A DNA stretch of 64,000 nt from Pseudomonas sp. StFLB209 (GTDB lineage: Bacteria; Pseudomonadota; Gammaproteobacteria; Pseudomonadales; Pseudomonadaceae): contig NZ_AP014637.1 of the NCBI RefSeq assembly GCF_000829415.1, positions 1,872,001-1,936,000 of the forward strand. Direction: 5' to 3'. Shown here piece after piece: positions 49,627 to 58,172 of this stretch (the first letter of the stretch is position 1; each line of letters begins with the position of its first letter). The position numbers and the translations under genes are program-made. The notes beneath the pieces were generated by a model that did no database searches, had not been told where the DNA came from, and saw only the letters and a list, made by a program, of their open reading frames with translations.

Positions 49627-50121
49627 ATGAACCAGTCTGATATCTCTGTTCGTTTGCTCGGTACCGATCAAATCCAACGACTGGCTGCGCATCTGATTGC
49701 AGCGGGCTTGCCGACCCATGACCTGTTGCAGCCCGACCGAATGTTCTATTCCTTTCACCGTGGAGAAACGGAGCTGGGATACGGGGGCATTGAAGGAAGT
49801 GGTCGGACTCGTCTGATCCGCTCAATGGTTGTCGTACCGGCCCAGCGTAAGTCAGGGATCGGTACCCAGCTGCTCAAAGCACTTGAGCGAATAGCGGAAG
49901 CTGACGGAGCCCGGAGCCTTCACCTGCTGACCACTACAGCACCCGACTTCTTCGAGGCTCGGGGATATGAGCACAGAGACCGATCTCAAGCCCCAAAGGC
50001 AATTTCCAGTTCGGAGGAGTTCAAGAGCCTTTGTCCGACCTCTGCGGTCTATATGGTGAAGGAGCTTGGCGACATGAACTCGGTGTCACCTCAGGGAACT
50101 CGCCTCCACGAACTTCACTGA
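49627..50121 (+). CDS. arsN2: GNAT acetyltransferase, ArsN2-like
   Basis: The 164-residue protein has GNAT motifs IRSMVVVPAQRKSGIGTQLL (acetyl-CoA loop) and SLHLLTTTAPDFFEARGYEH. It is of the group named ArsN2 in arsenic clusters; its substrate is uncertain. It is divergent from arsR. A second, unrelated GNAT (ArsN1-like) closes the ars operon, so the cluster has two acetyltransferases. The start at ATG 49627 has a weak ribosome binding site. Confidence 0.82.
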   Translation: MNQSDISVRLLGTDQIQRLAAHLIAAGLPTHDLLQPDRMFYSFHRGETELGYGGIEGSGRTRLIRSMVVVPAQRKSGIGTQLLKALERIAEADGARSLHLLTTTAPDFFEARGYEHRDRSQAPKAISSSEEFKSLCPTSAVYMVKELGDMNSVSPQGTRLHELH

Positions 50122-50453
50122 GTCCTGCGGCGCCCGGAAGATGGCGAGCCCTGGGTTGACCCGTCATGATTGAGCGACTTCATGAGTGAGGATACAGGCG
50201 TATCCTTGGACGGTTTTAAACCTGCCTGGTAGCGGAAAACAGTCAGTCTGGTTGGCGCGTCTGCGCTCGGAAAAGTAGCAACCCCCCCCAAGATGTATCT
50301 CAGAGAAATCCATGCCCAACCCAACGATTTGTAGGGGGCTCCCAGCCAGGAGCGCTCGCACCGGTTACCACGCCCCTAAAAGATACCATCATAATTTTTT
50401 TGGGGTTTTAGCACGGGGTCCTTCCTGTGATTTTTCTCTGGCTGAACCTTTGC
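50122..50453. other. Gene-free stretch before the far end of element 1
   Basis: About 330 bp with no credible coding frame. It becomes AT-rich toward the element's end and contains short runs of C and T but no clear promoter or terminator. Confidence 0.5.
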
Positions 50454-50620
50454 TGTGACAACCCTTATTGTTGTGACAACCTTTATTAAACGAAAAAGCC
50501 CGAGAAATTTTGAAAAATTTTGCTTTGTGACAACCTTTATTTTTGCTTTCCTAGAAGCAGCCTCCTCGCTAGGCCGCGAAATGCAAGAGACTTTGTGACA
50601 AAGTTTATTAATCGGCAACA
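50454..50620 (-). repeat. Element 1 distal (L-type) end with four TnsB-type sites
   Basis: TGTGACAACCCTTATT at 50454-50469, TTGTGACAACCTTTATT at 50471-50487 and at 50525-50541, and TTGTGACAAAGTTTATT at 50593-50609. These are the inverse of the repeats at the glmS-proximal end. Their wide spacing is like the L end of Tn7. The element stops at 50620, followed by CTATT. Confidence 0.9.
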
Positions 50621-50625
50621 CTATT
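50621..50625 (+). repeat. Distal copy of the CTATT target duplication of element 1
   Basis: CTATT here equals 14431-14435. Its last T may also be the first base (TGT) of the next element. Confidence 0.9.
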
Positions 50626-50637
50626 GTGATCTCAAAT

Positions 50638-50673
50638 AATTAAGTCTGTCTCGAAATAAATAAGTCAGTCTCG
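50638..50673 (+). repeat. Element 2 terminal repeats (presumed TnsB sites)
   Basis: AATTAAGTCTGTCTCG at 50638-50653 and AAATAAGTCAGTCTCG at 50658-50673 share TAAGTCWGTCTCG and are 20 bp apart. They are unlike the element 1 repeats. Next to them GCTTGGAG and CTCCAAGC (about 50672-50697) form an 8-bp inverted repeat. Confidence 0.7.
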
Positions 50674-50749
50674 CTTGGAGGCTTAATGGGCTCCAAGCGA
50701 TGTGACATACCTCGCCTCTCTCGTGCTTTGACACCCCTGGTGCGCCACC

Positions 50750-51649
50750 TTGCTGCTGACCATCCAACCGCAAGAGTCCCTACGTTCCTTTGTGGAAAGG
50801 CATTTCTTTGTCGATCCACGCTCACCCGAGTCGGTTGAGTTCAAGAAAATCTCTAGATACTACATGCGGGGAGAATCTATTGGATTTATCGCTGATATGA
50901 TTGGAAGGTCTGATACTTACGGATTTAACCGCCTGCTTCACGACCACACAAGTTATTCCCAAGTGGCAGTTTTCCCGGATTCCAGCCAAATCAGCTACGC
51001 CCGATATAAATATCAAAGAAGTTCGACAAGATTCGAAACCGAGAGTCAGCTGGCTGGGGTTTGCCTCGACTGTCTAAAAGAAGATATTGATACACTTGGT
51101 TTCCCTTACTGGAGGCGTGACCATAGATATGTCGACGTATGCGCGAAGCACAACACCGTAATTTGTAGAAAATGTCCCGTTTGCGGTCGTAATATCGCTG
51201 GTCACGGTTCGGGATATGGTCACGAACTATTATGGGAAGGATGTAGAGGCCGATATTTCCATGAATATGAATCAGAGAAAAATCTTGACGAAAGACAATT
51301 AGCATTCGCAAAGATCTTTGCTGAGATCGGTGAGTCAGAAATCGCCAGTGACCTTGAATCTGTACTCATACATCTTACAAATGACGTCACATCATCGTGT
51401 ATTGCCGGGAAAATATCCAAAGACCGTCTGAGCGCAATCCATTGGTACTTAGCAGCCTCTAGAAGAATATCAGATACAAGAAATAACTATCGCCCCGACA
51501 TCATGTACAGCCGAGGTATTATAGACGCTATAGCAATCGTACATGGGAGCTTCAAAGCACTTCTCGATAATTTGCGTAGTAAAGGTATAAGCTTGCGAAG
51601 CATTGATGAGCTCATGCGTTTAGAGCACCCGGATCGTTCCAGGTATTAG
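50750..51649 (+). CDS. tniQ: Short TniQ-family protein of element 2
   Basis: The 299-residue protein starts at TTG 50750, the first start after an in-frame stop at 50729, and begins LLTIQPQESLRSFVERH, a TniQ N-terminus. The zinc-finger pattern is C105-x2-C108, C131-x2-H134 and C142-x2-C145, the same arrangement as in the short TniQ of element 1. It begins only 125 bp inside the element end and is convergent with tnsC, overlapping by 4 bp. It is low in GC. As in element 1 it accompanies a full-length TnsD-like protein and is probably a second targeting factor. Confidence 0.8.
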   Translation: MLLTIQPQESLRSFVERHFFVDPRSPESVEFKKISRYYMRGESIGFIADMIGRSDTYGFNRLLHDHTSYSQVAVFPDSSQISYARYKYQRSSTRFETESQLAGVCLDCLKEDIDTLGFPYWRRDHRYVDVCAKHNTVICRKCPVCGRNIAGHGSGYGHELLWEGCRGRYFHEYESEKNLDERQLAFAKIFAEIGESEIASDLESVLIHLTNDVTSSCIAGKISKDRLSAIHWYLAASRRISDTRNNYRPDIMYSRGIIDAIAIVHGSFKALLDNLRSKGISLRSIDELMRLEHPDRSRY

Positions 51650-52959
51650 TCGTCTTGATTATTATCAAAAAAATTAGTGAAGGCGTTCCCCAAGTCATCA
51701 CTCGTTGGTTTTCCTAGAGGCTTTCGTTTAGGGCGCTTCGGGGCTTGAGCCTTCATGTCGGTATCCAGCTTCAGGCTTTTGTGCGTTTCACGTTCTTCAG
51801 CCGTAAGCGCACATTTGAAAGCGGCTTGTGCGACACGGTTATCACGTTCCGTCCTTATGAATTGCACTACATTTGACCGAGTGGGAGTGCCGAATGGGCA
51901 TAGAAGGTCGTACCTCTTGGTTTTCTGTTTAATTGCGATGCGCTCCAGTTCTTCTACATCTATTCTGTATGAATAATAAGCACTAGATATATAGGCAGCA
52001 TGAATGTCTCCTAATTCAATATAGTTGCGATTTTGCGAGCGAGCCTGAACATACGCTTGCACAATCAGGTGGATGGCTGCGCGTTTTAGCCCATAAGTTC
52101 CACGATAGATTTCATGTGAAAAAACCTTTCGCTCGGAACGTACACGACCAGCGCTAGCAGCAATACATGCATCTATAAAATCAGCCCAGACTGTAGACTC
52201 TGGAGCATCCGGCCACATCACTCTTGGTTGTGCTACCAAGCGTTGAGTATCTTCCTGATTACGCTGGAGCAGCTTATGTCCCAGACTGAAATTCGATACA
52301 TATACCATAGGCAAGCCGATACCGGACATGGTCAGAAGGAAGTCGGTTGTTAAAGCTACACCTTTCCCTGGCGTTAAATGCTGCATTTCCTCAAGTATCG
52401 CCAGTGAGATACCACGCATGTTTGCCTGCTGCTGTGCTCTAGATTGGAGACTTGCTGCATTTTCACGGGTCGTCGGCTCGATGCCGAGGAAATCTGCCAG
52501 GAGTTGCTTGCCGGATGACTTGCCCTTTGCGCTGGCGTACCAGTGGGACTCCGCTGTTAGAGACGTCATACAATGATCTATCTTGAACTCTGCGGGGCCG
52601 GGCAGTGCACGAAGAAGCGCTTCGATGGTCGCCGATTTACCTACGCCGGCTAAGCCAGTTAGGCAGATTGGAAACGTTTCGACTGGAGTTGGATAGTACA
52701 TTTCTTTGACAAATACTTGTTCTGATGTTGATCGTAGAGCCGAGTGTGCCGCTGCTTTTCCGACCAGCTCTGCGATCAGCTCAAGACTGAATTGATTTGG
52801 TAGAAAAATTCGCCGTAGCGTCATTTCTAAGAAATGCGCAGCTAACATAGGGGGCAGATGATCGATGTCGCCGACGGGTTCTGGACGAATCGTTACCTTT
52901 TTTCGAATATGCTCGATGTCTAACAAACCGTCGAATCTTGTTCGCATTATTTCGATCAT
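51646..52959 (-). CDS. tnsC: TnsC-like AAA+ ATPase of element 2
   Basis: The 437-residue protein has Walker A TGLAGVGKSAT (about residues 101-111) and the TnsC/TniB-type Walker B region LAILEEMQHL (about 186-195). Here the usual aspartate before the catalytic glutamate is itself glutamate (EE). PMVYVSNFSLGHKLL corresponds to the sensor region. It is translationally coupled to tnsB (ATGA overlap) and would link TnsD or TniQ to TnsAB. The lysine/proline-rich tail (QAPKRPKRKPLGKPTSD) is unusual. Confidence 0.88.
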   Translation of the reverse strand: MIEIMRTRFDGLLDIEHIRKKVTIRPEPVGDIDHLPPMLAAHFLEMTLRRIFLPNQFSLELIAELVGKAAAHSALRSTSEQVFVKEMYYPTPVETFPICLTGLAGVGKSATIEALLRALPGPAEFKIDHCMTSLTAESHWYASAKGKSSGKQLLADFLGIEPTTRENAASLQSRAQQQANMRGISLAILEEMQHLTPGKGVALTTDFLLTMSGIGLPMVYVSNFSLGHKLLQRNQEDTQRLVAQPRVMWPDAPESTVWADFIDACIAASAGRVRSERKVFSHEIYRGTYGLKRAAIHLIVQAYVQARSQNRNYIELGDIHAAYISSAYYSYRIDVEELERIAIKQKTKRYDLLCPFGTPTRSNVVQFIRTERDNRVAQAAFKCALTAEERETHKSLKLDTDMKAQAPKRPKRKPLGKPTSDDLGNAFTNFFDNNQDD

Positions 52960-54953
52960 GCTTTGTCACCCACCAGTCGTCTTTGATCATCCAAGTCCCG
53001 CTGCGTTTCTGCACTCTTTTTTGGACGTCCCAATTTCCTTACGCCGGCGTGCCAAGACTTACCAGTGTCCTTTTCAAATTCCTGATAATGGTGCTGATCA
53101 ATGGCTACCTTTTCGTTCCGGCGTTTTGCTTGAGCTAGGAGCCGTGATTGGTTGATGAACTGAAGATCTTCCAGGGAAATATCCTCGCTGCCAACTCTTG
53201 TGCTTGCGGAAAGAACGAAATTTAGCTCGTAGAGCTTACCTTCAACCTCAATCCATATGTGACGTACGCACATCGTCATGCTGTATGCTTCAACTTTAAT
53301 AGATCGGCCGGATCCAACACGGTCAAATATTCCGGTATTAGTTAATTCTTTAGAGTTATATTTTCGACCCAAAAAATATACTCCTCGTTGCTTTATTACC
53401 GTAGTCATGGGTGTTAAAAATGCCCTGACAGCTTGGTCGAAGGGCATTCTGATACCATGGTTGCGGCCTAAAGCATCGTGATATTTCCACACATTCAGCG
53501 GGGTTGGAGAGAAACCTGCCAGCCACATATCCTCATCCATCCGGTCGCTTGCATCGGAGTTTTCGTTGTCCTTTATAGCTCGCCGAATTTCTCTACGAGC
53601 CATCTCAACGAGATTTAGACCGCTATGAACGTACGCTGCCTCATCGTTCAGCTGTTTGTCCCTCGGGTGTGAAGACTCAACCGTCGCTTTTGATTGACCA
53701 GAGTGCGTAGGCGTAATTTCCAAACGGGCTAGCCAGTCCTTGGCATCAGACACATTCATGTGTACTGCGGGTCCTCTGTCAAAGATCATTTGACTTGAAA
53801 GACCTTCACATGGCCACTCTTCCAACTCTATGGAAATGCCAAAAAGTTCGCAGAATTTGACTTTCCCAATTGCTAAACAAAATAACGCCATTCGATACGC
53901 CTCCAGGCTCTCCCTGCCTCTCGCGAATCCTAATGCTGCAATTGCTCCTGATAGCTTACAAGCGACTCGAACCACGCAAAATGAATCCAGTGGCGCTCCT
54001 TCTATGATTCCTGAAATTTTTTCGCTCGGATAATAGCCATCAAATTCCAGCTGCTGGTTTAGATTGCCAATCATCTGCGCAAAAGTTCCGATGTCGCCAG
54101 ATTTTGCCCGTGCAGCGCTTGGTCCTTTCATTTCAATTGCAAGGGCTGCCGGCTGTGTTTGCTTTTTCACCCAATTCCAGAATTGAGTGAAACTTGGAAA
54201 AGGATCACCTGTAGGGTGATAGAACTCTTTTCCCGTTGATCCTTCGCGAATACGGCAACCAAACGTCTTTCTCAGTGAGTCTCCGTAGATATCGTCCTTG
54301 GTTTTATCCACCCGTTTATGTTTTAAGAATCCATCCAGAATCTTTACTTTCATGTCAGATGTTACGGGATACCCGTGATTTTTCCCCTTGCCTGAAGGGC
54401 GGCCCATTTTTTTACAATTTTCTTCCTTCCTGGGCGACTTTCCGCAGGGCTCATAGCGGGGCATTAACGCCCATTTCGTCTGCCCGAACACCAGATATGT
54501 GAAGAACCACAGCCTTATTCGCACAGTATTCTGCGTCTTCTTTGTAGCTCTAGCGTGAGCATTGATGATTAGTTCAGGATCCTCTGAGGCCAATATTTCA
54601 GCTCTTTTAGGAATCAGCTCAGCGATGTACATGAGGCGCTGATCAACCATTTCCTCATACGATCGTTTCGCGCTAACTCGTCTGCTTTCGCGCCATTTGG
54701 TTTCTACCCCTGCGCTATCCTCCAGCCACGGCGGATAATCGTGGCTGCCTATCTCTACGATCTCACCGTCTTCTAGTGCCGCCTCGAAGCGTATGCGGGT
54801 CATCGTGAGCAGCTTGGCGGAGGACCCTTTTTCGTCGAACTCAACCATCCGGACACGGTTACAGCTCTCGTCGCTGATGAGAAAGTAGTAATCGTGTCCT
54901 TTGACAAGCTCACCGCACCCCTCCGGCGCGGTGAGCCGAGATCCCGCCATCAT
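52956..54953 (-). CDS. tnsB: TnsB-like transposase of element 2
   Basis: The 665-residue protein has an integrase-type catalytic triad: D305 (LEFDGYYPSEK), D392 (MIFDRGPAVH) and E426 (QSKATVESSHPR), spacing 87 and 34. This is clearly TnsB/TniA-like but distant from the element 1 TnsB (88 and 35). ATG 54953 overlaps the tnsA stop (ATGA). It presumably binds the 16-bp repeats at 50638-50673. The C-terminus (VRKLGRPKKSAETQRDLDD) is basic. Confidence 0.88.
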   Translation of the reverse strand: MMAGSRLTAPEGCGELVKGHDYYFLISDESCNRVRMVEFDEKGSSAKLLTMTRIRFEAALEDGEIVEIGSHDYPPWLEDSAGVETKWRESRRVSAKRSYEEMVDQRLMYIAELIPKRAEILASEDPELIINAHARATKKTQNTVRIRLWFFTYLVFGQTKWALMPRYEPCGKSPRKEENCKKMGRPSGKGKNHGYPVTSDMKVKILDGFLKHKRVDKTKDDIYGDSLRKTFGCRIREGSTGKEFYHPTGDPFPSFTQFWNWVKKQTQPAALAIEMKGPSAARAKSGDIGTFAQMIGNLNQQLEFDGYYPSEKISGIIEGAPLDSFCVVRVACKLSGAIAALGFARGRESLEAYRMALFCLAIGKVKFCELFGISIELEEWPCEGLSSQMIFDRGPAVHMNVSDAKDWLARLEITPTHSGQSKATVESSHPRDKQLNDEAAYVHSGLNLVEMARREIRRAIKDNENSDASDRMDEDMWLAGFSPTPLNVWKYHDALGRNHGIRMPFDQAVRAFLTPMTTVIKQRGVYFLGRKYNSKELTNTGIFDRVGSGRSIKVEAYSMTMCVRHIWIEVEGKLYELNFVLSASTRVGSEDISLEDLQFINQSRLLAQAKRRNEKVAIDQHHYQEFEKDTGKSWHAGVRKLGRPKKSAETQRDLDDQRRLVGDKA

Positions 54954-55912
54954 AGATCGGCTTCCGAAAAGAAACCGCGATAGTGATCGATGACTTCGCA
55001 CTGAGCCCGTTCAAGTGGTTGGTCAATTTGTATGTATTGAAACAGATCTACTGGCAGCGCTCGACTCCAGATATCCTGATATATCCGTGCAATGAATTGA
55101 TCTCGATGCCCCCACTTTTTACCATACGCGATAGCAGCGGGCGCCAAAGCACGACCGCTATCAAAATCCTTTATCAGTTCAGCGCTAAAGTCCTCTAGCA
55201 ATTGAGTATCGAGCGTCATAGGACGATCATGTAAACCGAACATCTGATCCAAGTTGGCCATGACAATAGGGTCTATATCGTCGAGTGAAAGATTTACTGT
55301 TCTTATACCAGCACTTGAATAATATGTTTCTTCGAGTTTGAGGCGTAAATTAGCACGCTCTTTATCTTTCCTTCGGGCCTCTAAGGACTTCAATTTTGAA
55401 CGCCGTTTTTCCATGAAATCATACTTAGACAGCTTAATATTCCAGTTTAGAGCGTACGGTGTGATTCCCGGATAATTTAGATAGACGAGTAAATCCCCTA
55501 TGTAGGGGTAGGCAGACCACTGGCGTTCGCCACTTGATGTCGTGATCACAACCCGTGCATGCTCCATTCCTATCTTCTTTGCTGCGGCGAGCGTGCCCTC
55601 CACTGGATTTAGGCTCGTGCCCATAGTCAATGGATGGCCGTGCAGCGGGTGAACATGTGGCATCGGATGAAGGATTTTCTGCTCATGAATTTCAAACACA
55701 GCAGGGTTGAACAATGCCAACTGCGCGAACACGCGCTCAGGAATGGACATCAGGTGAAGCGTTCGGCCGAGCCGCCGGCTGTTTAGACGACAGACGCGAG
55801 AAATCTTAGGGGCCTCGCCTGGCACGGCAAAAATCGCGGGAACGTACTGATCCCCCCAGTGGAAACTTCCCTGACGATCTTTGATCCGTTTTAGAGTTTT
55901 TTCAGAAATCAT
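54950..55912 (-). CDS. tnsA: TnsA-like endonuclease of element 2
   Basis: The 320-residue protein fits TnsA by its order of active-site residues: E59 in LHLMSIPERVFAQL, D140 in YPYIGDLLVYL and K160 in NWNIKLSKYDF. This means the element should leave by double-strand cut-and-paste. ATG 55912 (MISEKTLKRI) is used; GTG 55924 would add four residues. It is the first gene of the tnsABC operon, which reads toward the glmS-side end, opposite to element 1 and Tn7. Confidence 0.82.
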   Translation of the reverse strand: MISEKTLKRIKDRQGSFHWGDQYVPAIFAVPGEAPKISRVCRLNSRRLGRTLHLMSIPERVFAQLALFNPAVFEIHEQKILHPMPHVHPLHGHPLTMGTSLNPVEGTLAAAKKIGMEHARVVITTSSGERQWSAYPYIGDLLVYLNYPGITPYALNWNIKLSKYDFMEKRRSKLKSLEARRKDKERANLRLKLEETYYSSAGIRTVNLSLDDIDPIVMANLDQMFGLHDRPMTLDTQLLEDFSAELIKDFDSGRALAPAAIAYGKKWGHRDQFIARIYQDIWSRALPVDLFQYIQIDQPLERAQCEVIDHYRGFFSEADL

Positions 55913-56080
55913 TGTTGTCCACACTCCGGCTACCTAAATTAAGAGGTGGCCATGCATGAGTTCGGCATACGACAGACGTACGCACCCGGCCAAGTGCTTT
56001 TTCAGACACCCGGTTTACGTTTCTAGGGGCGAGGGGAGACAGCAGGGCTTGACGCCCCGCGTACGCGGATAGACAATGAT

Positions 56081-56106
56081 TGTGTCAGGGGTCCAATCTT
56101 GACACA
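56081..56106. promoter_or_regulatory. Inverted repeat TGTGTCA/TGACACA in the tnsA-tnsD gap
   Basis: Two 7-bp arms are 12 bp apart (19 bp between matching positions), a spacing suited to a dimeric repressor. It lies 157-169 bp from the tnsA start. The binder is unknown. Confidence 0.4.
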
Positions 56107-56469
56107 GGGGCTTGGTGTAAAATCCAAGCCCTTGTCTATTCTGGGTCTCCACAAACCGCGGCTAGCCAGAATTAATCATATTTTTACCTCGTACCTTTCT
56201 AAACTACGTATTGAGCTGGGTCGTAAGGCTTTGCAGCCTCAGCTACTTGGCAAATACTAATTACCAATATTCAGTCTTACCACGTTCTGTTAGATCAATC
56301 CTCGATTAATCCTATGCCCATCACCGCGCATAGTAACGCTATGAAAGCGCTATTGACAACTCAAAAAATATTGTGACAAGCGTACACAAGATTCCGGTCT
56401 ATCATCGTAGCTGTTTGATATACAAAAGCTTTTCTAAACCATGTGTGCAAAAGGTCTAATTTCTGCATC

Positions 56470-56582
56470 CGTGGATAACTTTAGAGTTATCCACACCCCT
56501 AGGTTTGTTGAATATCTACGCTTACGCTTATTTCTAATAACACTATCCACAATTACTATTGAGCTAAAATAAGTTATCCACA
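56470..56582. promoter_or_regulatory. DnaA-box cluster with a 10-bp palindrome upstream of element 2 tnsD
   Basis: Four sites lie in 113 bp: CGTGGATAA (56470-56478, minus, one mismatch), TTATCCACA (56487-56495, exact), CTATCCACA (56543-56551, one mismatch) and TTATCCACA (56574-56582, exact). The first two are arms of a perfect palindrome GTGGATAACT-TTAG-AGTTATCCAC. The last ends 36 bp before the tnsD start, where it could overlap the promoter. Confidence 0.6.
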
Positions 56583-56618
56583 GCAGGCTTTCACTTACGC
56601 TCGCATGGAGCTGGGTCT

Positions 56619-58172
56619 ATGGACGCTCCCTGTCTAGGTACCTTTCCCGCTTGGCTACCGGGCGAGACCTTCTTCAGCCTCTGTAGTCGGTTGCATTTTC
56701 TGTCTAGCAACCTCCAACCCGCCGTGACGACCAGAGAGCTGTTCGCTCTCTCAGAGCGGAGCATCAAGCACGACCTGCCCTGTGGTCTGGATACGTTTGA
56801 AAAAAATACTGCTGGGCGCTGGGGAGACGCCCTGGAGATCCTCGAAAATCGGACGATTCTTCCCGTCTTCGCTCCTTTTCAATCTCGCTCCATGATTGAG
56901 AGTGCGATTTCTCGCTTACGCAGTTCAGCCGTGGGTTCATTGAAATACCGGCTTGGCTTGGTCTGTGGTGGCTTTGGTGCAGATCATCCCCTCAAGGCTT
57001 GCCTATGCTGCATGAGACGAGACATTGAAGAGTTTGGGGTTTCGTATTGGCACCTGGAGCACCAATACCCAGGTGTCCTGATCTGCTCAACTCATCGGGA
57101 AGCGCTGTCCGAATGCACGAGGAATCATCGATGGAGTGGTCGCTTCAGTTGGACACTGCCTGCTCCCAGCACCCTTGGTGAAATGAGCTATGGGACGTTA
57201 CATCTGGCGGAGCTCGTACGGCTCTCCCAAATCGCCAAGGCATGCTGCGACTTGGCCAGTCTTGGTCTGGCTCATCATTTCGAGCCCTTGGGCGTTGCAA
57301 GGGCATATCGAGAATCGCTGCCAAATGAAGGGGCGGCTGAAAGCTTCCATGCCCACTTGGAGCCCATTCGCAGATTCCACCCGTTTACCAATACGCCTCG
57401 CAATCTGGACGCTACGCGTAGATTTATAGATCAGATGGTTCGGGCACCGCGCCGCAGTTTTCATCCCTTGAAGCATCTGCTGATGATTACCTGGCTGTTC
57501 GGCAATATCGAATCATTTGTGCGTTGCTATGGTGAGGTTCTTCCTCAAGCCCCCAGCCCCGTTTCACTTCAGGCTTCACTTCTGAAGCCGGAGAACGGTT
57601 TCCCAGTTCAACGCGGGCACCCCCGACCTAAGCATCTGAAACCCGATGTCAGGAAGCGCTTGCTTGCTAAGCTCGCTGAGGGTGCATCAAAGCATCAGGT
57701 CTGTGAGGAGTTCCAGATCACCATTTCAACGGTGAACAAGCTGCTTCGGCTCGAACGTGGCGTTCAAGCTTCTTGGGTAGCTCAGCAAGCCGCCGACAAT
57801 CTGGCTGTCCATCGCGGGGCTTGGATCAATCTTCGACAGCGTTTCCCATTACTTCCCATCAACGAGCTTCGACGCAAGCACCCCGCACTGTATGCCTGGT
57901 TGCACCGGAATGATCGGGCTTGGCTTGATACGCAAGCAGCCCAAATGCCCAAACCGGTTAGATGCTACCGCCATGTCGATTGGGATAAGCGTGATGATTG
58001 CCTCCTACGCCAGGTGAAGGACGAGATCCTCCGTCACTATGGGACGGACCGAGATCTTTGGCTCAGGCAGGCGCAAATCTTTGCTTTGATACCTCGCTTG
58101 GCTCAGCGGCTGGAGCGAAGGGATCACTACCCAAGGACCAGGGCGTACATAAAACAGGTCACCATCGGATAG
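56619..58172 (+). CDS. tnsD: TnsD-like target-site protein (TniQ family) of element 2
   Basis: The 517-residue protein has the TniQ start FPAWLPGETFFSLCSRLHFL (residues 9-28) and the zinc-finger pattern C128/C131 and C156-x2-H159. Two TnsD-like C-terminal segments follow: KHQVCEEFQITISTVNKLLR, a helix-turn-helix that would read DNA, and ALYAWLHRNDRAWLDTQAAQ. It is longer than the TnsD of element 1 and differs from it. Because element 2 also sits at the glmS site, glmS recognition is likely. It is separate from tnsABC and reads the other way, behind a DnaA-box cluster. Confidence 0.88.
   Translation: MDAPCLGTFPAWLPGETFFSLCSRLHFLSSNLQPAVTTRELFALSERSIKHDLPCGLDTFEKNTAGRWGDALEILENRTILPVFAPFQSRSMIESAISRLRSSAVGSLKYRLGLVCGGFGADHPLKACLCCMRRDIEEFGVSYWHLEHQYPGVLICSTHREALSECTRNHRWSGRFSWTLPAPSTLGEMSYGTLHLAELVRLSQIAKACCDLASLGLAHHFEPLGVARAYRESLPNEGAAESFHAHLEPIRRFHPFTNTPRNLDATRRFIDQMVRAPRRSFHPLKHLLMITWLFGNIESFVRCYGEVLPQAPSPVSLQASLLKPENGFPVQRGHPRPKHLKPDVRKRLLAKLAEGASKHQVCEEFQITISTVNKLLRLERGVQASWVAQQAADNLAVHRGAWINLRQRFPLLPINELRRKHPALYAWLHRNDRAWLDTQAAQMPKPVRCYRHVDWDKRDDCLLRQVKDEILRHYGTDRDLWLRQAQIFALIPRLAQRLERRDHYPRTRAYIKQVTIG

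Larger units (their letters stand above)
14436..50620 (+). mobile_element. Tn7-like transposon, element 1 (36,185 bp; copper and arsenic cargo)
   Basis: The left boundary reads TGTTTTTGATTAATAAAGG and the right boundary, on the other strand, TGTTGCCGATTAATAAACT, so both ends begin TGTT and share GATTAATAAA at the same place. Both are flanked by CTATT, the 5-bp duplication typical of Tn7. Repeats of AATAAAGGTTGTCACAA type lie at both ends: three 20 bp apart at the glmS side and four spread over 156 bp at the far side, like the asymmetric R and L ends of Tn7. Genes tnsABCD read inward from the glmS-proximal end, as in Tn7. The length includes a 5470-bp Tn5393 and its 5-bp duplication; without them the element is 30,710 bp. 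Confidence 0.93.
55913..56618. other. 706-bp AT-rich control region between tnsA and tnsD of element 2
   Basis: The gap separates the divergent tnsABC operon and tnsD and has no coding frame I can support. It holds an inverted repeat TGTGTCA (56081-56087) and TGACACA (56100-56106) and an AT-rich stretch (56160-56420). A cluster of DnaA-box-like sites ends just before tnsD. Confidence 0.6.

Noticed and set aside
56371..56379. TTGTGACAA as an element 1 TnsB-type site inside element 2
   Set aside because: Only nine bases match and the CCTTTATT half is missing, so chance is likely in AT-rich DNA.
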